Positions 43,823-52,910 of a stretch of 64,000 bases of DNA are shown piece after piece (within the stretch, counting starts at the first letter, position 1; every line of letters begins with the position of its first letter). A program made the position numbers and the translations under genes. The DNA is from Microbacterium pseudoresistens (GTDB lineage: Bacteria > Actinomycetota > Actinomycetes > Actinomycetales > Microbacteriaceae): NCBI RefSeq assembly GCF_013409745.1, contig NZ_JACCBH010000001.1, positions 2,232,001-2,296,000 on the forward strand. The letters run 5' to 3'. The notes beneath the pieces were generated by a model. It was not told the origin of the DNA and ran no database searches. It saw only the letters and a program-made list of their open reading frames with translations.

Positions 43823-45442
43823 GTGTCGAATCAGTCCGCCGCAAAGCCCGTCGTCCTCCTCGCCGAGGTGCTCTCGCCAGCCACGATCGAGGCCCTCGGC
43901 CCCGACTTCGATGTGCGTTCAGTCGATGGCACGGATCGCCCTGCGCTGTTCGCCGCGCTCGCGGATGCGGATGCCGTGCTCGTGCGATCGGCGACGAAGA
44001 TCGATGCCGAGGCGCTCTCGCACGCCCCCCGCCTCAAGGTGGTCGCCCGCGCCGGCGTAGGTTTGGACAACGTCGACATCAAGGCCGCCACGACGGCAGG
44101 CGTCATGGTCGTCAACGCGCCGACGTCGAACATCGTCTCGGCCGCAGAGCTCACCGTCGGCCACATCCTGAGCCTTGCCCGTCGCATCCCCGCCGCGCAC
44201 GCCTCGCTGTCGGCGGGCGAGTGGAAGCGCAGTTCGTTCACCGGCGTCGAGCTCTTCGAGAAGACCGTCGGCATCGTGGGTCTCGGTCGTATCGGAGCGC
44301 TGGTCGCCGCGCGGCTCGCCGCGTTCGACATGCGCGTGGTCGCGTATGACCCCTACGTCACGAGCGCACGTGCCCAGCAGCTCGGCGTGCAGCTGCTCTC
44401 GCTCGACGAGCTGGTGGCCGAGGCCGACTTCCTCACCATCCACATGCCGAAGACGCCCGAGACCACGGGGATGATCGGTGCCGAGCAGTTGAAGGCCATG
44501 AAGCCGACCGCCTACGTGGTGAACGTCGCCCGCGGCGGACTCATCGACGAGGAGGCGCTGCTGGAGGGGCTGAAGGCGAACGAGATCGCCGGGGCCGGAC
44601 TCGACGTCTTCTCGGCTGAGCCGCCCGCCGAGGGTTCTGCGGCGGCGCAGTTGACGGCCCTGCCCAATGTCGTCGTCACGCCTCACCTTGGTGCGAGCAC
44701 CGACGAGGCGCAGGAGAAGGCGGGCGTCTCGGTGGCGCGCTCGGTGCGCCTCGCACTCGGCGGAGATCTCGTGCCGGATGCCGTCAACGTCGCCGGCGGC
44801 GTCATCGACCCGTACGTGCGCCCCGGCATCCCGCTCGTGGAGAAGCTGGGTCAGATCTTCGCGGCCCTCGCCGGCTCGCCGCTGACGAGTCTCGACGTCG
44901 AGGTGCACGGCGAGCTGAACGACTACGACGTGAGCGTGCTCAAGCTCGCCGCGCTCAAGGGCGTGTTCACCAACATCGTCAGCGAGACCGTGTCGTACGT
45001 GAACGCTCCGCTGCTCGCCGAGCAGCGCGGGGTGGCCGTGCGGCTGGTGCAGGACGAGGTGAGCGAGGAGTACCGCAACGTCATCACGCTGCGCGGTGCG
45101 CTCTCTGACGGCACCCAGCTCGCCGTGTCGGGAACGCTGACCGGGCCGAAGCAGATCGAGAAGCTCGTCGCGATCAACGAGCACGCCGTGGAGCTGCCCA
45201 TCGGCACGCACCACGTGGTCATGCTCTACACCGACCGCCCCGGGATCGTCGCCGTCTACGGCCAGCGCTTCGGTGAGGCGGGCATCAACATCGCGGGGAT
45301 GCAGATCTCGCGCGAGGCCGAGGGCGGGCAGGCGCTGAGCGTGCTGACCCTCGACTCGCCGGTGTCGGACGAACTGCTCGACGAGGTGCGCGACGCGATC
45401 GGCGCCGACGTGCTCCGTCAGATCGAGATCACCGAGATCTGA
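43823..45442 (+). CDS. serA: D-3-phosphoglycerate dehydrogenase, long form
   Basis: Oxidises 3-phosphoglycerate to phosphohydroxypyruvate, the first step of serine synthesis. The 539 residues place it in the long (type I, mycobacterial-like) class, with catalytic and NAD domains (VGLGRIGALVAARL, ARGGLIDEEAL, HLGASTDEAQEKAG), an intervening ASB domain (about 320-450) and a C-terminal ACT domain (MLYTDRPGIVAVYGQRFGEAGINIAGMQI) expected to bind serine. The start is GTG 43823, placed by CGAAGGAT; a longer frame from 43754 lies on the promoter. It ends 10 nt before the convergent tetR gene. Confidence 0.95.
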   Translation: MSNQSAAKPVVLLAEVLSPATIEALGPDFDVRSVDGTDRPALFAALADADAVLVRSATKIDAEALSHAPRLKVVARAGVGLDNVDIKAATTAGVMVVNAPTSNIVSAAELTVGHILSLARRIPAAHASLSAGEWKRSSFTGVELFEKTVGIVGLGRIGALVAARLAAFDMRVVAYDPYVTSARAQQLGVQLLSLDELVAEADFLTIHMPKTPETTGMIGAEQLKAMKPTAYVVNVARGGLIDEEALLEGLKANEIAGAGLDVFSAEPPAEGSAAAQLTALPNVVVTPHLGASTDEAQEKAGVSVARSVRLALGGDLVPDAVNVAGGVIDPYVRPGIPLVEKLGQIFAALAGSPLTSLDVEVHGELNDYDVSVLKLAALKGVFTNIVSETVSYVNAPLLAEQRGVAVRLVQDEVSEEYRNVITLRGALSDGTQLAVSGTLTGPKQIEKLVAINEHAVELPIGTHHVVMLYTDRPGIVAVYGQRFGEAGINIAGMQISREAEGGQALSVLTLDSPVSDELLDEVRDAIGADVLRQIEITEI

Positions 45443-45452
45443 CGAGTCTTCG

Positions 45453-46010
45453 TCACTCGACGGCGTCGAGCACCAGCGCGATGAGCCGGTTCAGGGCTTC
45501 TCCTTCGGGCACGGGGGCGGCGAGGGCTCCGCTGCCGTCTCCCGCCGCATCCAGCGCGTTGTTGTAGTACAGCCCGTCGCTGACCAGCATCACCAGATCG
45601 AGCGCGGTGTCATCGCGCACGTGCGGGCGCAGCGCCGTCGACCACGACCGGCGGATGCGGCGCAGCGCGTCGCCCGCCTCGACGACCCCGCTCTGGGCCA
45701 GCCGCGAGACCGCGATGAGCGCGCGATCGAGCGGTGAGCCCTCCATGATCGACGTGCGCAGGAAATAGGACACAGGACCGTCGGACGCCGTCGACATGCG
45801 TTCGAGGTCGTCGTCGGCGAGTATCGTCGCGCGTTCGATGAGGCCGTCGGCCAGCTCGTCCTTCGACGCGAAGTGGTAGAGCAGGCCGCCCTTCGACACA
45901 TCGGCGGCCTTCGCCGTCGCCTCCAGGGTCGCGGCGCGCTCGCCCTCGTCGATGAGCAGCGTTTCGAAGGCATCGAGAACGCGTTCGCGGGCGCGTGGGG
46001 GGCGGGCCAT
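45453..46010 (-). CDS. TetR-family transcriptional repressor
   Basis: The 185-residue protein has an N-terminal helix-turn-helix ([51 protein letters not shown]), where GGLLYHF is the recognition helix form seen in TetR repressors, and a ligand-binding C-terminal domain of the TetR_C type. The start at 46010 has GAAGAGAGGAAGCC. It is divergent from the MFS gene at 46122, with a perfect inverted repeat between them, so it almost certainly represses that pump and perhaps itself. Confidence 0.93.
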   Translation of the reverse strand: MARPPRARERVLDAFETLLIDEGERAATLEATAKAADVSKGGLLYHFASKDELADGLIERATILADDDLERMSTASDGPVSYFLRTSIMEGSPLDRALIAVSRLAQSGVVEAGDALRRIRRSWSTALRPHVRDDTALDLVMLVSDGLYYNNALDAAGDGSGALAAPVPEGEALNRLIALVLDAVE

Positions 46011-46079
46011 GGCTTCCTCTCTTCGGGCGAGGTGCTGCGCGTGCACGGAATCTGCTCAGGAACAGCGAGACGTCTTCCA

Positions 46080-46107
46080 TTACTATACCAGCTGGACGGT
46101 ATAGTAA
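46080..46107. promoter_or_regulatory. TetR operator in the divergent tetR/MFS promoter region
   Basis: TTACTATACC-N8-GGTATAGTAA, perfect 10-bp arms. Each arm contains a TATAGT -10-like hexamer, one per strand, so a repressor bound here would cover promoters in both directions. It ends 14 nt before the MFS start codon and is 69 bp from the tetR start. Confidence 0.85.
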
Positions 46108-46121
46108 CTCTGGAGGAACTG

Positions 46122-47693
46122 ATGCCCGTGACGACGATCGACACCGCCGCGCCCACCCGCGCCGGTGCGCGTGCCTGGCTGGCGCTGGTGGTGCTCATGC
46201 TGCCGGTGCTGCTCGTCTCGGTCGACAACACCGTGCTCGCGTTCGCCCTGCCCGAGATCTCGCTCGCGCTCGCTCCGTCGAGCGCGGAGCAGCTGTGGAT
46301 CATCGACGTGTACCCGCTGGTGCTCGCGGGCCTTCTGGTGACGATGGGCTCGCTCGGCGACCGCTTCGGCCGCCGCCGGATGCTGCTGATCGGCTCGACC
46401 GGGTTCGCCGTCCTCTCCATCCTCGCCGCCTTCGCTCCCACGGCGATCCTGCTCATCGCCGCCCGCGCCCTGCTCGGGGTGTTCGGCGCGATGCTCATGC
46501 CATCGACCTTGTCGCTGCTGCGCACGATCTTCCGCGACCGCGACCAGCGTCGCCTGGCCATTGCCGTATGGGCATCGGCGTTCTCCGCCGGTTCGGCGCT
46601 CGGCCCGATCGTCGGCGGACTCCTGCTGGAGCACTTCGGCTGGGGTTCGGTCTTCCTGCTCGCCGTGCCCGTGCTCATCCCGCTGCTCATCGGCGCGCCG
46701 CTGCTCGTTCCGGAGAGCCGTACGCCCGACGCCGGGCGCGTCGACGTCGTGAGCATCGCGCTGTCGATGGCCACGATGATCCCCATCGTCTACGCGATCA
46801 AGGCGCTCGCCGTCGACGGTCCGACCGTCGTCGCGGGGCTGTGGGCTCTGCTCGGTCTGGTCATGGGCATGCTGTTCGTGCGCCGCCAGCTGCGTTCCGA
46901 CGACCCGATGCTCGACATGGCGCTGTTCCGTCGCGGCTCGTTCAGCGGTGCGATCCTCGTGAACCTGCTGAGCGTCGTGGCGCTGGTGGGCTTCATCTAC
47001 TTCGTCTCGCAGCATCTGCAGCTCATCCTGGGCCTTTCGCCCATGCAGTCGGGGCTCGCACTGGTGCCCGGGATGGCGGCGACCGTCATCGCCGGCCTCG
47101 TCGTGGTGCCGATCGCCCGCCGCGTAGCACCGCACGTGCTGATCCCCGTGGCCCTGCTGTTCTCCGTCGTCGGCTACATCGCCGTCGCTCTGGCGACCGC
47201 CGATCACGGCGTGCTTCCCCTGGTCGCCGCGTTCGCGGCCCTGGGGATCGGCATCGGCGCGGCCGAGACGGTGTCGAACGAGCTCATCCTCAGCAACGCG
47301 CCGTCGTCGAAGGCGGGCGCGGCCAGCGCCGTGTCGGAGACCGCGTACGAGCTCGGTGCCGTGCTCGGCACCGCGGTGCTGGGCGGGCTCATCACGGCGA
47401 TCTACCGCTCCTTGCTCGTGCTGCCGGCGGGGCTCGATGCCGCGTCCGCAGCCGACGCGCGCGAAACCCTGGCCGGGGCGCACGTCGTCGCCGACGGACT
47501 GCCCTCGAAGCTTGCCGCGCAGGTGCGGGATGCGGCGGCCGCGGCCTTCGAATCCGGCGTCACGGTCGTGTCGTACCTGGGCGCGGCCCTCGTCTTCGTC
47601 GCCGTCGTGATCGCCGCGGTCACGCTGCGCCGTTCGGCGGCCGAGGTCGATGCGGCCTCGACGTCGGCGATCCGGGTCGTCGACGAGCACTGA
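46122..47693 (+). CDS. MFS multidrug efflux transporter, DHA2 (EmrB/QacA) type
   Basis: The 523-residue protein has about 14 hydrophobic segments, the DHA2 count. [18 protein letters not shown] in TM1 contains the D-N-T-V-L motif of this family (DxTVxNVALP), motif A is [16 protein letters not shown], and motif C-like [17 protein letters not shown] follows. The start at 46122 has TGGAGGAAC. Regulated by the divergent TetR. Typical substrates of relatives are quaternary ammonium compounds, dyes and antibiotics; the actual substrate here is unknown. Confidence 0.93.
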   Translation: MPVTTIDTAAPTRAGARAWLALVVLMLPVLLVSVDNTVLAFALPEISLALAPSSAEQLWIIDVYPLVLAGLLVTMGSLGDRFGRRRMLLIGSTGFAVLSILAAFAPTAILLIAARALLGVFGAMLMPSTLSLLRTIFRDRDQRRLAIAVWASAFSAGSALGPIVGGLLLEHFGWGSVFLLAVPVLIPLLIGAPLLVPESRTPDAGRVDVVSIALSMATMIPIVYAIKALAVDGPTVVAGLWALLGLVMGMLFVRRQLRSDDPMLDMALFRRGSFSGAILVNLLSVVALVGFIYFVSQHLQLILGLSPMQSGLALVPGMAATVIAGLVVVPIARRVAPHVLIPVALLFSVVGYIAVALATADHGVLPLVAAFAALGIGIGAAETVSNELILSNAPSSKAGAASAVSETAYELGAVLGTAVLGGLITAIYRSLLVLPAGLDAASAADARETLAGAHVVADGLPSKLAAQVRDAAAAAFESGVTVVSYLGAALVFVAVVIAAVTLRRSAAEVDAASTSAIRVVDEH

Positions 47694-47725
47694 GCACCGC
47701 TGCGACCGGGATGACGGCAACCTAC

Positions 47726-47742
47726 CCGTCACACGGTGACGG
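47726..47742. promoter_or_regulatory. operator-like palindrome upstream of leuB
   Basis: CCGTCAC-ACG-GTGACGG, 7-bp arms with a 3-nt centre, 20 bp upstream of the leuB -10 box, so it reaches into the -35 region. It could bind a leucine-responsive regulator or serve as a hairpin after the MFS gene. Confidence 0.4.
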
Positions 47743-47761
47743 TGCCGGCGTCGCGGGCCGA

Positions 47762-47767
47762 TACGCT
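47762..47767 (+). promoter_or_regulatory. -10 box of leuB
   Basis: TACGCT with a predicted start near 47774 and a leader of about 48 nt ending in CAAGGAGAGCC. Confidence 0.55.
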
Positions 47768-47821
47768 GGAATCCCGCCCGTGCGGGGCACCATCGTGCAA
47801 CACCGCTGTGCAAGGAGAGCC

Positions 47822-48871
47822 ATGTCGCGTGTCGTGAAGCTCGCCGTCATCCCCGGAGACGGCATCGGTCCCGAGGTCGTCGCCCAAGCCGAGCGCGTGC
47901 TCGACGCTGTGACCACCGACAGCGCGGTCGTGTTCGAGAAGACTCCTTTCTCGCTGGGCGCGACGCGCTACCTCGAGACGGGCGACACGCTCACAGACGA
48001 CGACCTCGAGGCGATCCGCGCGCACGACGCGATCCTGCTCGGCGCCGTGGGCGGCGTGCCCGGCGACCCGCGTCTGAAGGATGCGAACATCGAGCGCGGT
48101 CTGCTGCTCAGGCTGCGCTTCGAGCTCGATCACTACGTCAACCTGCGCCCGTCGACGCTGTACGCGGGGGCGCCGGGACCGCTGGCCGATCCGGGCGAGG
48201 TCGACTTCGTCGTGGTCCGCGAGGGCACCGAGGGGCCGTACGTCGGCAACGGTGGATCCATCCGCACCGGCACCGCGCACGAGGTCGCCAATGAGACGAG
48301 CGTGAACACCGCTTACGGCGTGGAGCGGGTCGTGCGCCACGCGTTCGCGCTCGCCGCCCGGCGTCGCAAGAAGCTCACCCTCGTGCACAAGACCAACGTG
48401 CTCGTGCACGCCGGCGGCATGTGGAAGCGGATCGTCGATGCCGTCGCCGCCGAGCACCCCGACATCGAGGTCGACTATCTGCACGTGGACGCGGCGACGA
48501 TCTTCCTCGTCACCGACCCCTCGCGCTTCGACGTGATCGTCACCGACAACCTGTTCGGCGACATCCTCACCGATCTCGCCGGTGCCGTCACCGGTGGCAT
48601 CGGGCTCGCTGCGTCGGGAAACATCAACCCCGACCGCGTCAGCCCGTCGATGTTCGAGCCGGTGCACGGCTCGGCTCCTGACATCGCGGGGCAACAGAAG
48701 GCCGACCCCACCGCGGCGATCCTCTCGGTGGCGCTGCTGCTCGATCATCTAGAGCTGTTCGACGAGGCCACGCGCGTGCGTCACGCCGTGGAGGCCGACA
48801 TCGCCGAGCGCGCGGGCACGCGCACGACCACCGAGGTCGGCGACGCTGTGATCGCGCGTCTCCAGGCGTAA
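47822..48871 (+). CDS. leuB: 3-isopropylmalate dehydrogenase
   Basis: Oxidative decarboxylation of 3-isopropylmalate to 2-ketoisocaproate in leucine synthesis. The 349 residues match Leu[41 protein letters not shown] (catalytic Tyr), VHKTNVL (catalytic Lys), the metal-binding [11 protein letters not shown], and [12 protein letters not shown] are all present. The start at 47822 has CAAGGAGAGCC. It ends in TAA, whose bases form a TAATCT -10-like box ahead of ilvE. leuA, leuC and leuD are not in the window. Confidence 0.96.
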   Translation: MSRVVKLAVIPGDGIGPEVVAQAERVLDAVTTDSAVVFEKTPFSLGATRYLETGDTLTDDDLEAIRAHDAILLGAVGGVPGDPRLKDANIERGLLLRLRFELDHYVNLRPSTLYAGAPGPLADPGEVDFVVVREGTEGPYVGNGGSIRTGTAHEVANETSVNTAYGVERVVRHAFALAARRRKKLTLVHKTNVLVHAGGMWKRIVDAVAAEHPDIEVDYLHVDAATIFLVTDPSRFDVIVTDNLFGDILTDLAGAVTGGIGLAASGNINPDRVSPSMFEPVHGSAPDIAGQQKADPTAAILSVALLLDHLELFDEATRVRHAVEADIAERAGTRTTTEVGDAVIARLQA

Positions 48872-48874
48872 TCT
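48869..48874 (+). promoter_or_regulatory. possible ilvE -10 box overlapping the leuB stop codon
   Basis: TAATCT, whose TAA is the leuB stop. Predicted start near 48881, leader about 39 nt. Read-through from leuB is equally possible. Confidence 0.35.
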
Positions 48875-48919
48875 GAGAGCGGCGCACGCCGCCGTCCGCA
48901 CCGACCCGCAGGATGTGAC

Positions 48920-50008
48920 ATGACCGACACCGCAACCGCCCCGTTCACGTTCGCCGTGACCCGCAACCTCGCCGCCAAGAGCCCTGCTCAGCGCGAGGAG
49001 ATCCTGCAGAACCCGGGCTTCGGCACCTTCTTCACCGACCACATGGTCGACGTGTGCTGGTCGGAGAAGGGCGGCTGGCACCGTCCGCGCGTGCAGCCGT
49101 ATGGGCCCATCTCGCTGGATCCGGCCGCGGCAGTATTGCATTATGGGCAGGAGATCTTCGAGGGCATCAAGGCGTACCGTCACGCCGACGGGTCGATCCA
49201 CACGTTCCGCCCCGATCGCAACGCGGCCCGCCTGCAGCGCAGCGCCCGCCGTCTGGCCCTTCCGGAGCTGCCCACGGAGTACTTCCTGCAGTCGCTGCGC
49301 GAGCTGATCGCGCTCGACGGCGCCTGGGTGCCCTCAGGGGACGACCAGAGCCTGTACCTGCGGCCGTTCATTTTCGCCAAGGAGGCGTTCCTCGGCGTGC
49401 GCCCGGCGAAGAAGGTCGCGTACTACCTCATCGCCTCGCCCGCCGGCGCCTACTTCAAGGGCGGCGTCTCGCCGGTGAGCATCTGGCTCAGCGAGGACTA
49501 CATGCGTGCGGCCAAGGGCGGCACGGGGGCCGCCAAGACCGGCGGCAACTACGCCGCGAGCCTTCTGCCGCAAGCCGAGGCGAGCGAGCACGGCTGCGAC
49601 CAGGTGGTGTTCCTGGATGCCGACGGCAGCGTCGAAGAGCTCGGCGGCATGAACATCGTCTTCGTGCATAAGGAAGGCCGGCTGATCACGCCCGACTCCG
49701 ACAGCATCCTCGAGGGCATCACGCGCGAGTCGCTGCTGCAGCTGGCCGAGGACCGTGGGCTCACCGTCGAGCGTCGGCCGGTGTCGTTGCAGGAATGGCG
49801 CGACGGCGTCGCCTCGGGCGACATCGTGGAGGTGTTCGCCTGCGGCACGGCGGCCGTGGTCACACCCATCGGCACGCTCAAGGGCGCGGGATTCGAGGAC
49901 GCCCAGCCGATCGGTGAGCTGGCGCTGTCTCTGCGCGAGGAGCTCACCGACATCCAGTACGGTCGCCGTGAGGACCGCCACGGATGGCTCACCCGCCTCG
50001 ACGCCTGA
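48920..50008 (+). CDS. ilvE: branched-chain amino acid aminotransferase
   Basis: Final transamination step of leucine, isoleucine and valine synthesis. The 362-residue fold-type IV PLP enzyme has the catalytic lysine K206 in [44 protein letters not shown] and [15 protein letters not shown] are typical of the longer actinobacterial/eukaryotic type. The start at 48920 follows GCAGGATGTGAC. It follows leuB and precedes the FAH-family gene. Confidence 0.95.
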   Translation: MTDTATAPFTFAVTRNLAAKSPAQREEILQNPGFGTFFTDHMVDVCWSEKGGWHRPRVQPYGPISLDPAAAVLHYGQEIFEGIKAYRHADGSIHTFRPDRNAARLQRSARRLALPELPTEYFLQSLRELIALDGAWVPSGDDQSLYLRPFIFAKEAFLGVRPAKKVAYYLIASPAGAYFKGGVSPVSIWLSEDYMRAAKGGTGAAKTGGNYAASLLPQAEASEHGCDQVVFLDADGSVEELGGMNIVFVHKEGRLITPDSDSILEGITRESLLQLAEDRGLTVERRPVSLQEWRDGVASGDIVEVFACGTAAVVTPIGTLKGAGFEDAQPIGELALSLREELTDIQYGRREDRHGWLTRLDA

Positions 50009-50048
50009 TGCCTCCCCGATCCCTCGCCCGTCGCCGCCGAGGCGCGGA

Positions 50049-50054
50049 TAGGGT
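50049..50054 (+). promoter_or_regulatory. -10 box of the leaderless FAH-family gene
   Basis: TAGGGT followed by 6 nt (gagagg) and GTG 50061. Confidence 0.55.
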
Positions 50055-50060
50055 GAGAGG

Positions 50061-50837
50061 GTGAAGATCGCGCGGTTCAGCCACAACGACGGTATCCAGT
50101 ACGGCATCGTCGACGACCAGGATCTTGTCGTGCTCGCCGGCGACCCCATGTTCGCCGGATTCGAGACGACGGGGGAGCGCATCCCGCTTGCGGATGCGGC
50201 ACTGCTGGCCCCGGTGATCCCGCGCTCCAAGGTCGTCTGCGTGGGCAAGAACTATCACGACCACGCCGCCGAGATGGGCGGGGAGGCGCCGGAGGAGCCG
50301 CTGCTGTTCCTCAAGCCGAACACCGCCGTGATCGGCCCGGGCGACACGATCGTGCGGCCCACCCTGTCGGAGCAGACCGAGTACGAGGGCGAGCTCGTCG
50401 TGGTGATCGGCCGCATCGCGAAGAACGTGCGGGCGGAGGATGCTCTCGACTACGTGTTCGGATACACGATCGGCAACGACGTGACGGCGCGCGACCTGCA
50501 GCGCAAAGACGGCCAGTGGGCCAGGGGCAAGGGGTTCGACACTTTCTGCCCGCTCGGTCCCGTCATCGAGACCGAATTCGATCCGGCGCAGGCCACGATT
50601 CGCACGAGCGTCAACGACGAGGTGCGCCAGCAGGCTCCGCTGACCGACATGATCCATTCGGTTCCGGCGATCATCGAGTATGCATCCGCCGTGTTCACCC
50701 TGCTCCCGGGCGATATCATCATGACCGGCACGCCCGCAGGTGTCGGAGCGTTCACGGCGGGTGACGCGCTGTCGGTGGAGATCACCGGCATCGGCACCCT
50801 GCGGAACTCGGCGCGAGACGCCTTGCCCGTCGAGTGA
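50061..50837 (+). CDS. fumarylacetoacetate hydrolase-family protein
   Basis: The 258-residue protein has the FAH fold: VVCVGKNYHDHAAEMG, the metal-binding glutamates around TEYEGELVVVIGR, and TARDLQRKDGQWARGKGFDTFCPLGP. Members include 2-hydroxyhepta-2,4-diene-1,7-dioate isomerase, acylpyruvases and oxaloacetate decarboxylases; the last two fit a housekeeping gene better. A homologue lies next to gltX in Mycobacterium. Start GTG, leaderless. Its stop overlaps the MFS start (GTGA). Confidence 0.9.
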   Translation: MKIARFSHNDGIQYGIVDDQDLVVLAGDPMFAGFETTGERIPLADAALLAPVIPRSKVVCVGKNYHDHAAEMGGEAPEEPLLFLKPNTAVIGPGDTIVRPTLSEQTEYEGELVVVIGRIAKNVRAEDALDYVFGYTIGNDVTARDLQRKDGQWARGKGFDTFCPLGPVIETEFDPAQATIRTSVNDEVRQQAPLTDMIHSVPAIIEYASAVFTLLPGDIIMTGTPAGVGAFTAGDALSVEITGIGTLRNSARDALPVE

Positions 50838-52108
50838 GCGCTACGGTCGCGCTCGATCCGCAACGGCGAGTGCGGGTTCAGCGTCGTACGGTTCTCACGC
50901 TCGCCGCCGGGCAGGTTCTCGGCGGGATCGCCTTCGGCTCCACGGTGTCGCTGGGGGCCCTGTTGGCTGCCGATCTGTCGGGCAGCGACGCGCTCTCGGG
51001 CCTGGCCACTGCGGCGACGACGCTCGGGGCGGCGATCTGTGCCATCCCGCTCGCGCGTATGGCGCAGGCGCTGGGGCGTCGGCGCGCGCTCACGCTCGGC
51101 AACCTGTTCGCTCTCGTCGGCGTCGGCATCGTGATCTTCGCCGCGGCGATCCGCTCGTTCCCGCTGCTCATCGTCGGCATCCTGCTCATCGGGGCGGGCA
51201 ACGCCGGCAACCTGCAGGCGCGCTTCGCCGCGACCGATCTCGCCGCTCCCGCCCACCGCGGGCGCGACCTGTCGATCGTCGTGTGGTCGACCACCGTCGG
51301 CGGCGTCACCGGGCCGCTCATGCTCGGGCCGGGCGAGGCGCTCGGGCAGATCATCGGCATGCCGCCCAACACCGGGTCGTACCTGTTCTCGCTCATCGCG
51401 CAGGCCGCGGCGTTCGTGCTGTACATCGTGGCACTGCGCCCCGACCCGCTGCTGTCGGCGCGCGGCCTCGTCGACACCGGTGCGACGGCGACGGCACTCG
51501 CCGTGCAGGATCGCCCGCGGGTCGCCCGCTACGCGATCCTCGCCGTGGCCGGCTCACACGTCGTCATGGTCGCCGTCATGGCGATGACCCCGGTGCACCT
51601 TTCGCACATGGCGCATGCGATGCACGGCGGGCATGCGACCTCGCAGGATGTGACGGCGCTGGTCGGCACGACCATCGCGATCCACGTCGCGGGGATGTAT
51701 GCGCTTTCGCCCGTGTTCGGCATCCTCGCCGACCGCTGGGGGCGGATGCGTGTGATCCTGCTGGGACAGGCGCTGTTCGCCGGCGCACTGGGTTTCGCGT
51801 TCTTCGCGAACGAGGATGCGACGGGCGTCATGGTCGCCCTTGGTCTGCTCGGACTGGGCTGGAGTGCGTCGACGGTGGCCGGGGCGGCCCTGCTCACCGA
51901 GGCGAGTGCGCCGCGGCTGCGCACGAAGCGCCAGGGCCTCAGTGATTCGCTCATGAGCTTCGCCGCCGCGGGTGCCGCCGTGCTCGCAGGCGGTGTGCTC
52001 GATCTGTTCGCCTACGCGGGGTTGGCCGTGGCCGCCATGGTCGTCGTCATCGGGATCGTCGTGCTGTCGCCCGCGGGGCGCCTCGCACGTATCGCGGCCG
52101 AAGGATGA
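50834..52108 (+). CDS. MFS transporter
   Basis: The 424-residue protein has about 12 hydrophobic segments. The loop following TM2 reads LARMAQALGRRRALTLGN (motif A variant), and a similar one appears after TM8 (LADRWGRMRVILLG). A histidine-rich stretch (HLSHMAHAMHGGHATS, about residues 255-270) in a loop in the middle of the protein hints at metal binding or sensing. GTG start overlapping the FAH gene stop; the methyltransferase gene overlaps its end (ATGA). This three-gene run is translationally coupled. Confidence 0.87.
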   Translation: MSATVALDPQRRVRVQRRTVLTLAAGQVLGGIAFGSTVSLGALLAADLSGSDALSGLATAATTLGAAICAIPLARMAQALGRRRALTLGNLFALVGVGIVIFAAAIRSFPLLIVGILLIGAGNAGNLQARFAATDLAAPAHRGRDLSIVVWSTTVGGVTGPLMLGPGEALGQIIGMPPNTGSYLFSLIAQAAAFVLYIVALRPDPLLSARGLVDTGATATALAVQDRPRVARYAILAVAGSHVVMVAVMAMTPVHLSHMAHAMHGGHATSQDVTALVGTTIAIHVAGMYALSPVFGILADRWGRMRVILLGQALFAGALGFAFFANEDATGVMVALGLLGLGWSASTVAGAALLTEASAPRLRTKRQGLSDSLMSFAAAGAAVLAGGVLDLFAYAGLAVAAMVVVIGIVVLSPAGRLARIAAEG

Positions 52109-52863
52109 CCGAGTGGGGCGGCGTCGGCGCCGCGTACGAGGCGTCGTACGCCTCGTTGTGCGCAGAGACCGGTGACGATCTGAGCGCTGCGTTCGGTCGC
52201 GCCGGAGGGCGGTCGCTGCTCGACGTCGGCGCGGGCACCGGCCGGCTCGCCGCGCGACTGGCCACTGACGGCTGGCAGGTGACGGCATGCGAGCCCGAGG
52301 CATCGATGCGCGAGATCGTCGCACGCGAGCATCCTCGGCTCCGGGTCGTCGACGGCGGATTGCCCGAGCTGCCGTTCGGTGACGACGCCTTCGACGTCGT
52401 CACCGCGAACTTCGTGCTGAATCACGTCGACGATCCGCGCCGCTGCGCGGGGGAGCTCGCCCGCGTGGCCCGCCATGCGGTGGCCGCGACGATCTGGTCG
52501 CGCTCGCCGTCGTGGTTCTGGGCGGATGTGCGCGACCGTGCCGTTATCGACGTTCCGGCCCCGGAGCAGCTTCCGCCCGAGAAGGACTTCGTCCGCACCG
52601 CCGACGGCTTCGGCGTCATGCTGACCGAGGGCGGATGGGCTTCCGTCGACGTGCACGAGAAGACCTGGACCTGGTGGGTCGATCCCGCCGCGCTCTGGCT
52701 GTCGGCCGAGGGCGGCGTCGCCGGTGCCGGGCGTCTGTACCGTGGACTGGACGCGGCGGAGCGGCACCGCTTCCGTGCCGCGTTCGACACGCTCTGCGCC
52801 GAACTCGTCGTCGACGGACTCGTGCCGCTCGAACACACCGCCGCCATCGCCGTGGGTCGCTGA
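52105..52863 (+). CDS. class I SAM-dependent methyltransferase
   Basis: The 252-residue protein has the SAM-binding motif LLDVGAGTGRLAARL, an acidic strand end CEPEASM, and VVTANFVLNHVDD at motif III, the type 11 methyltransferase set used on small molecules. The substrate is unknown. The start overlaps the MFS stop by 4 bp. Confidence 0.88.
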   Translation: MTEWGGVGAAYEASYASLCAETGDDLSAAFGRAGGRSLLDVGAGTGRLAARLATDGWQVTACEPEASMREIVAREHPRLRVVDGGLPELPFGDDAFDVVTANFVLNHVDDPRRCAGELARVARHAVAATIWSRSPSWFWADVRDRAVIDVPAPEQLPPEKDFVRTADGFGVMLTEGGWASVDVHEKTWTWWVDPAALWLSAEGGVAGAGRLYRGLDAAERHRFRAAFDTLCAELVVDGLVPLEHTAAIAVGR

Positions 52864-52895
52864 CGACCCTCATCGTCTGAATCGCGGTGCGGAAC

Positions 52896-52901
52896 TAGGA
52901 T
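52896..52901 (+). promoter_or_regulatory. -10 box of gltX
   Basis: TAGGAT followed by 9 nt and ATG 52911, giving a leader of only about 2-3 nt. Confidence 0.5.
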
Positions 52902-52910
52902 TGAGGGGCT

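Noticed and set aside
45995..48871. Apparent 958-codon fusion reaching from the efflux gene into leuB
   Set aside because: The first 600 codons are an out-of-frame reading of the MFS gene. LeuB has its own promoter, ribosome site and start at 47822.
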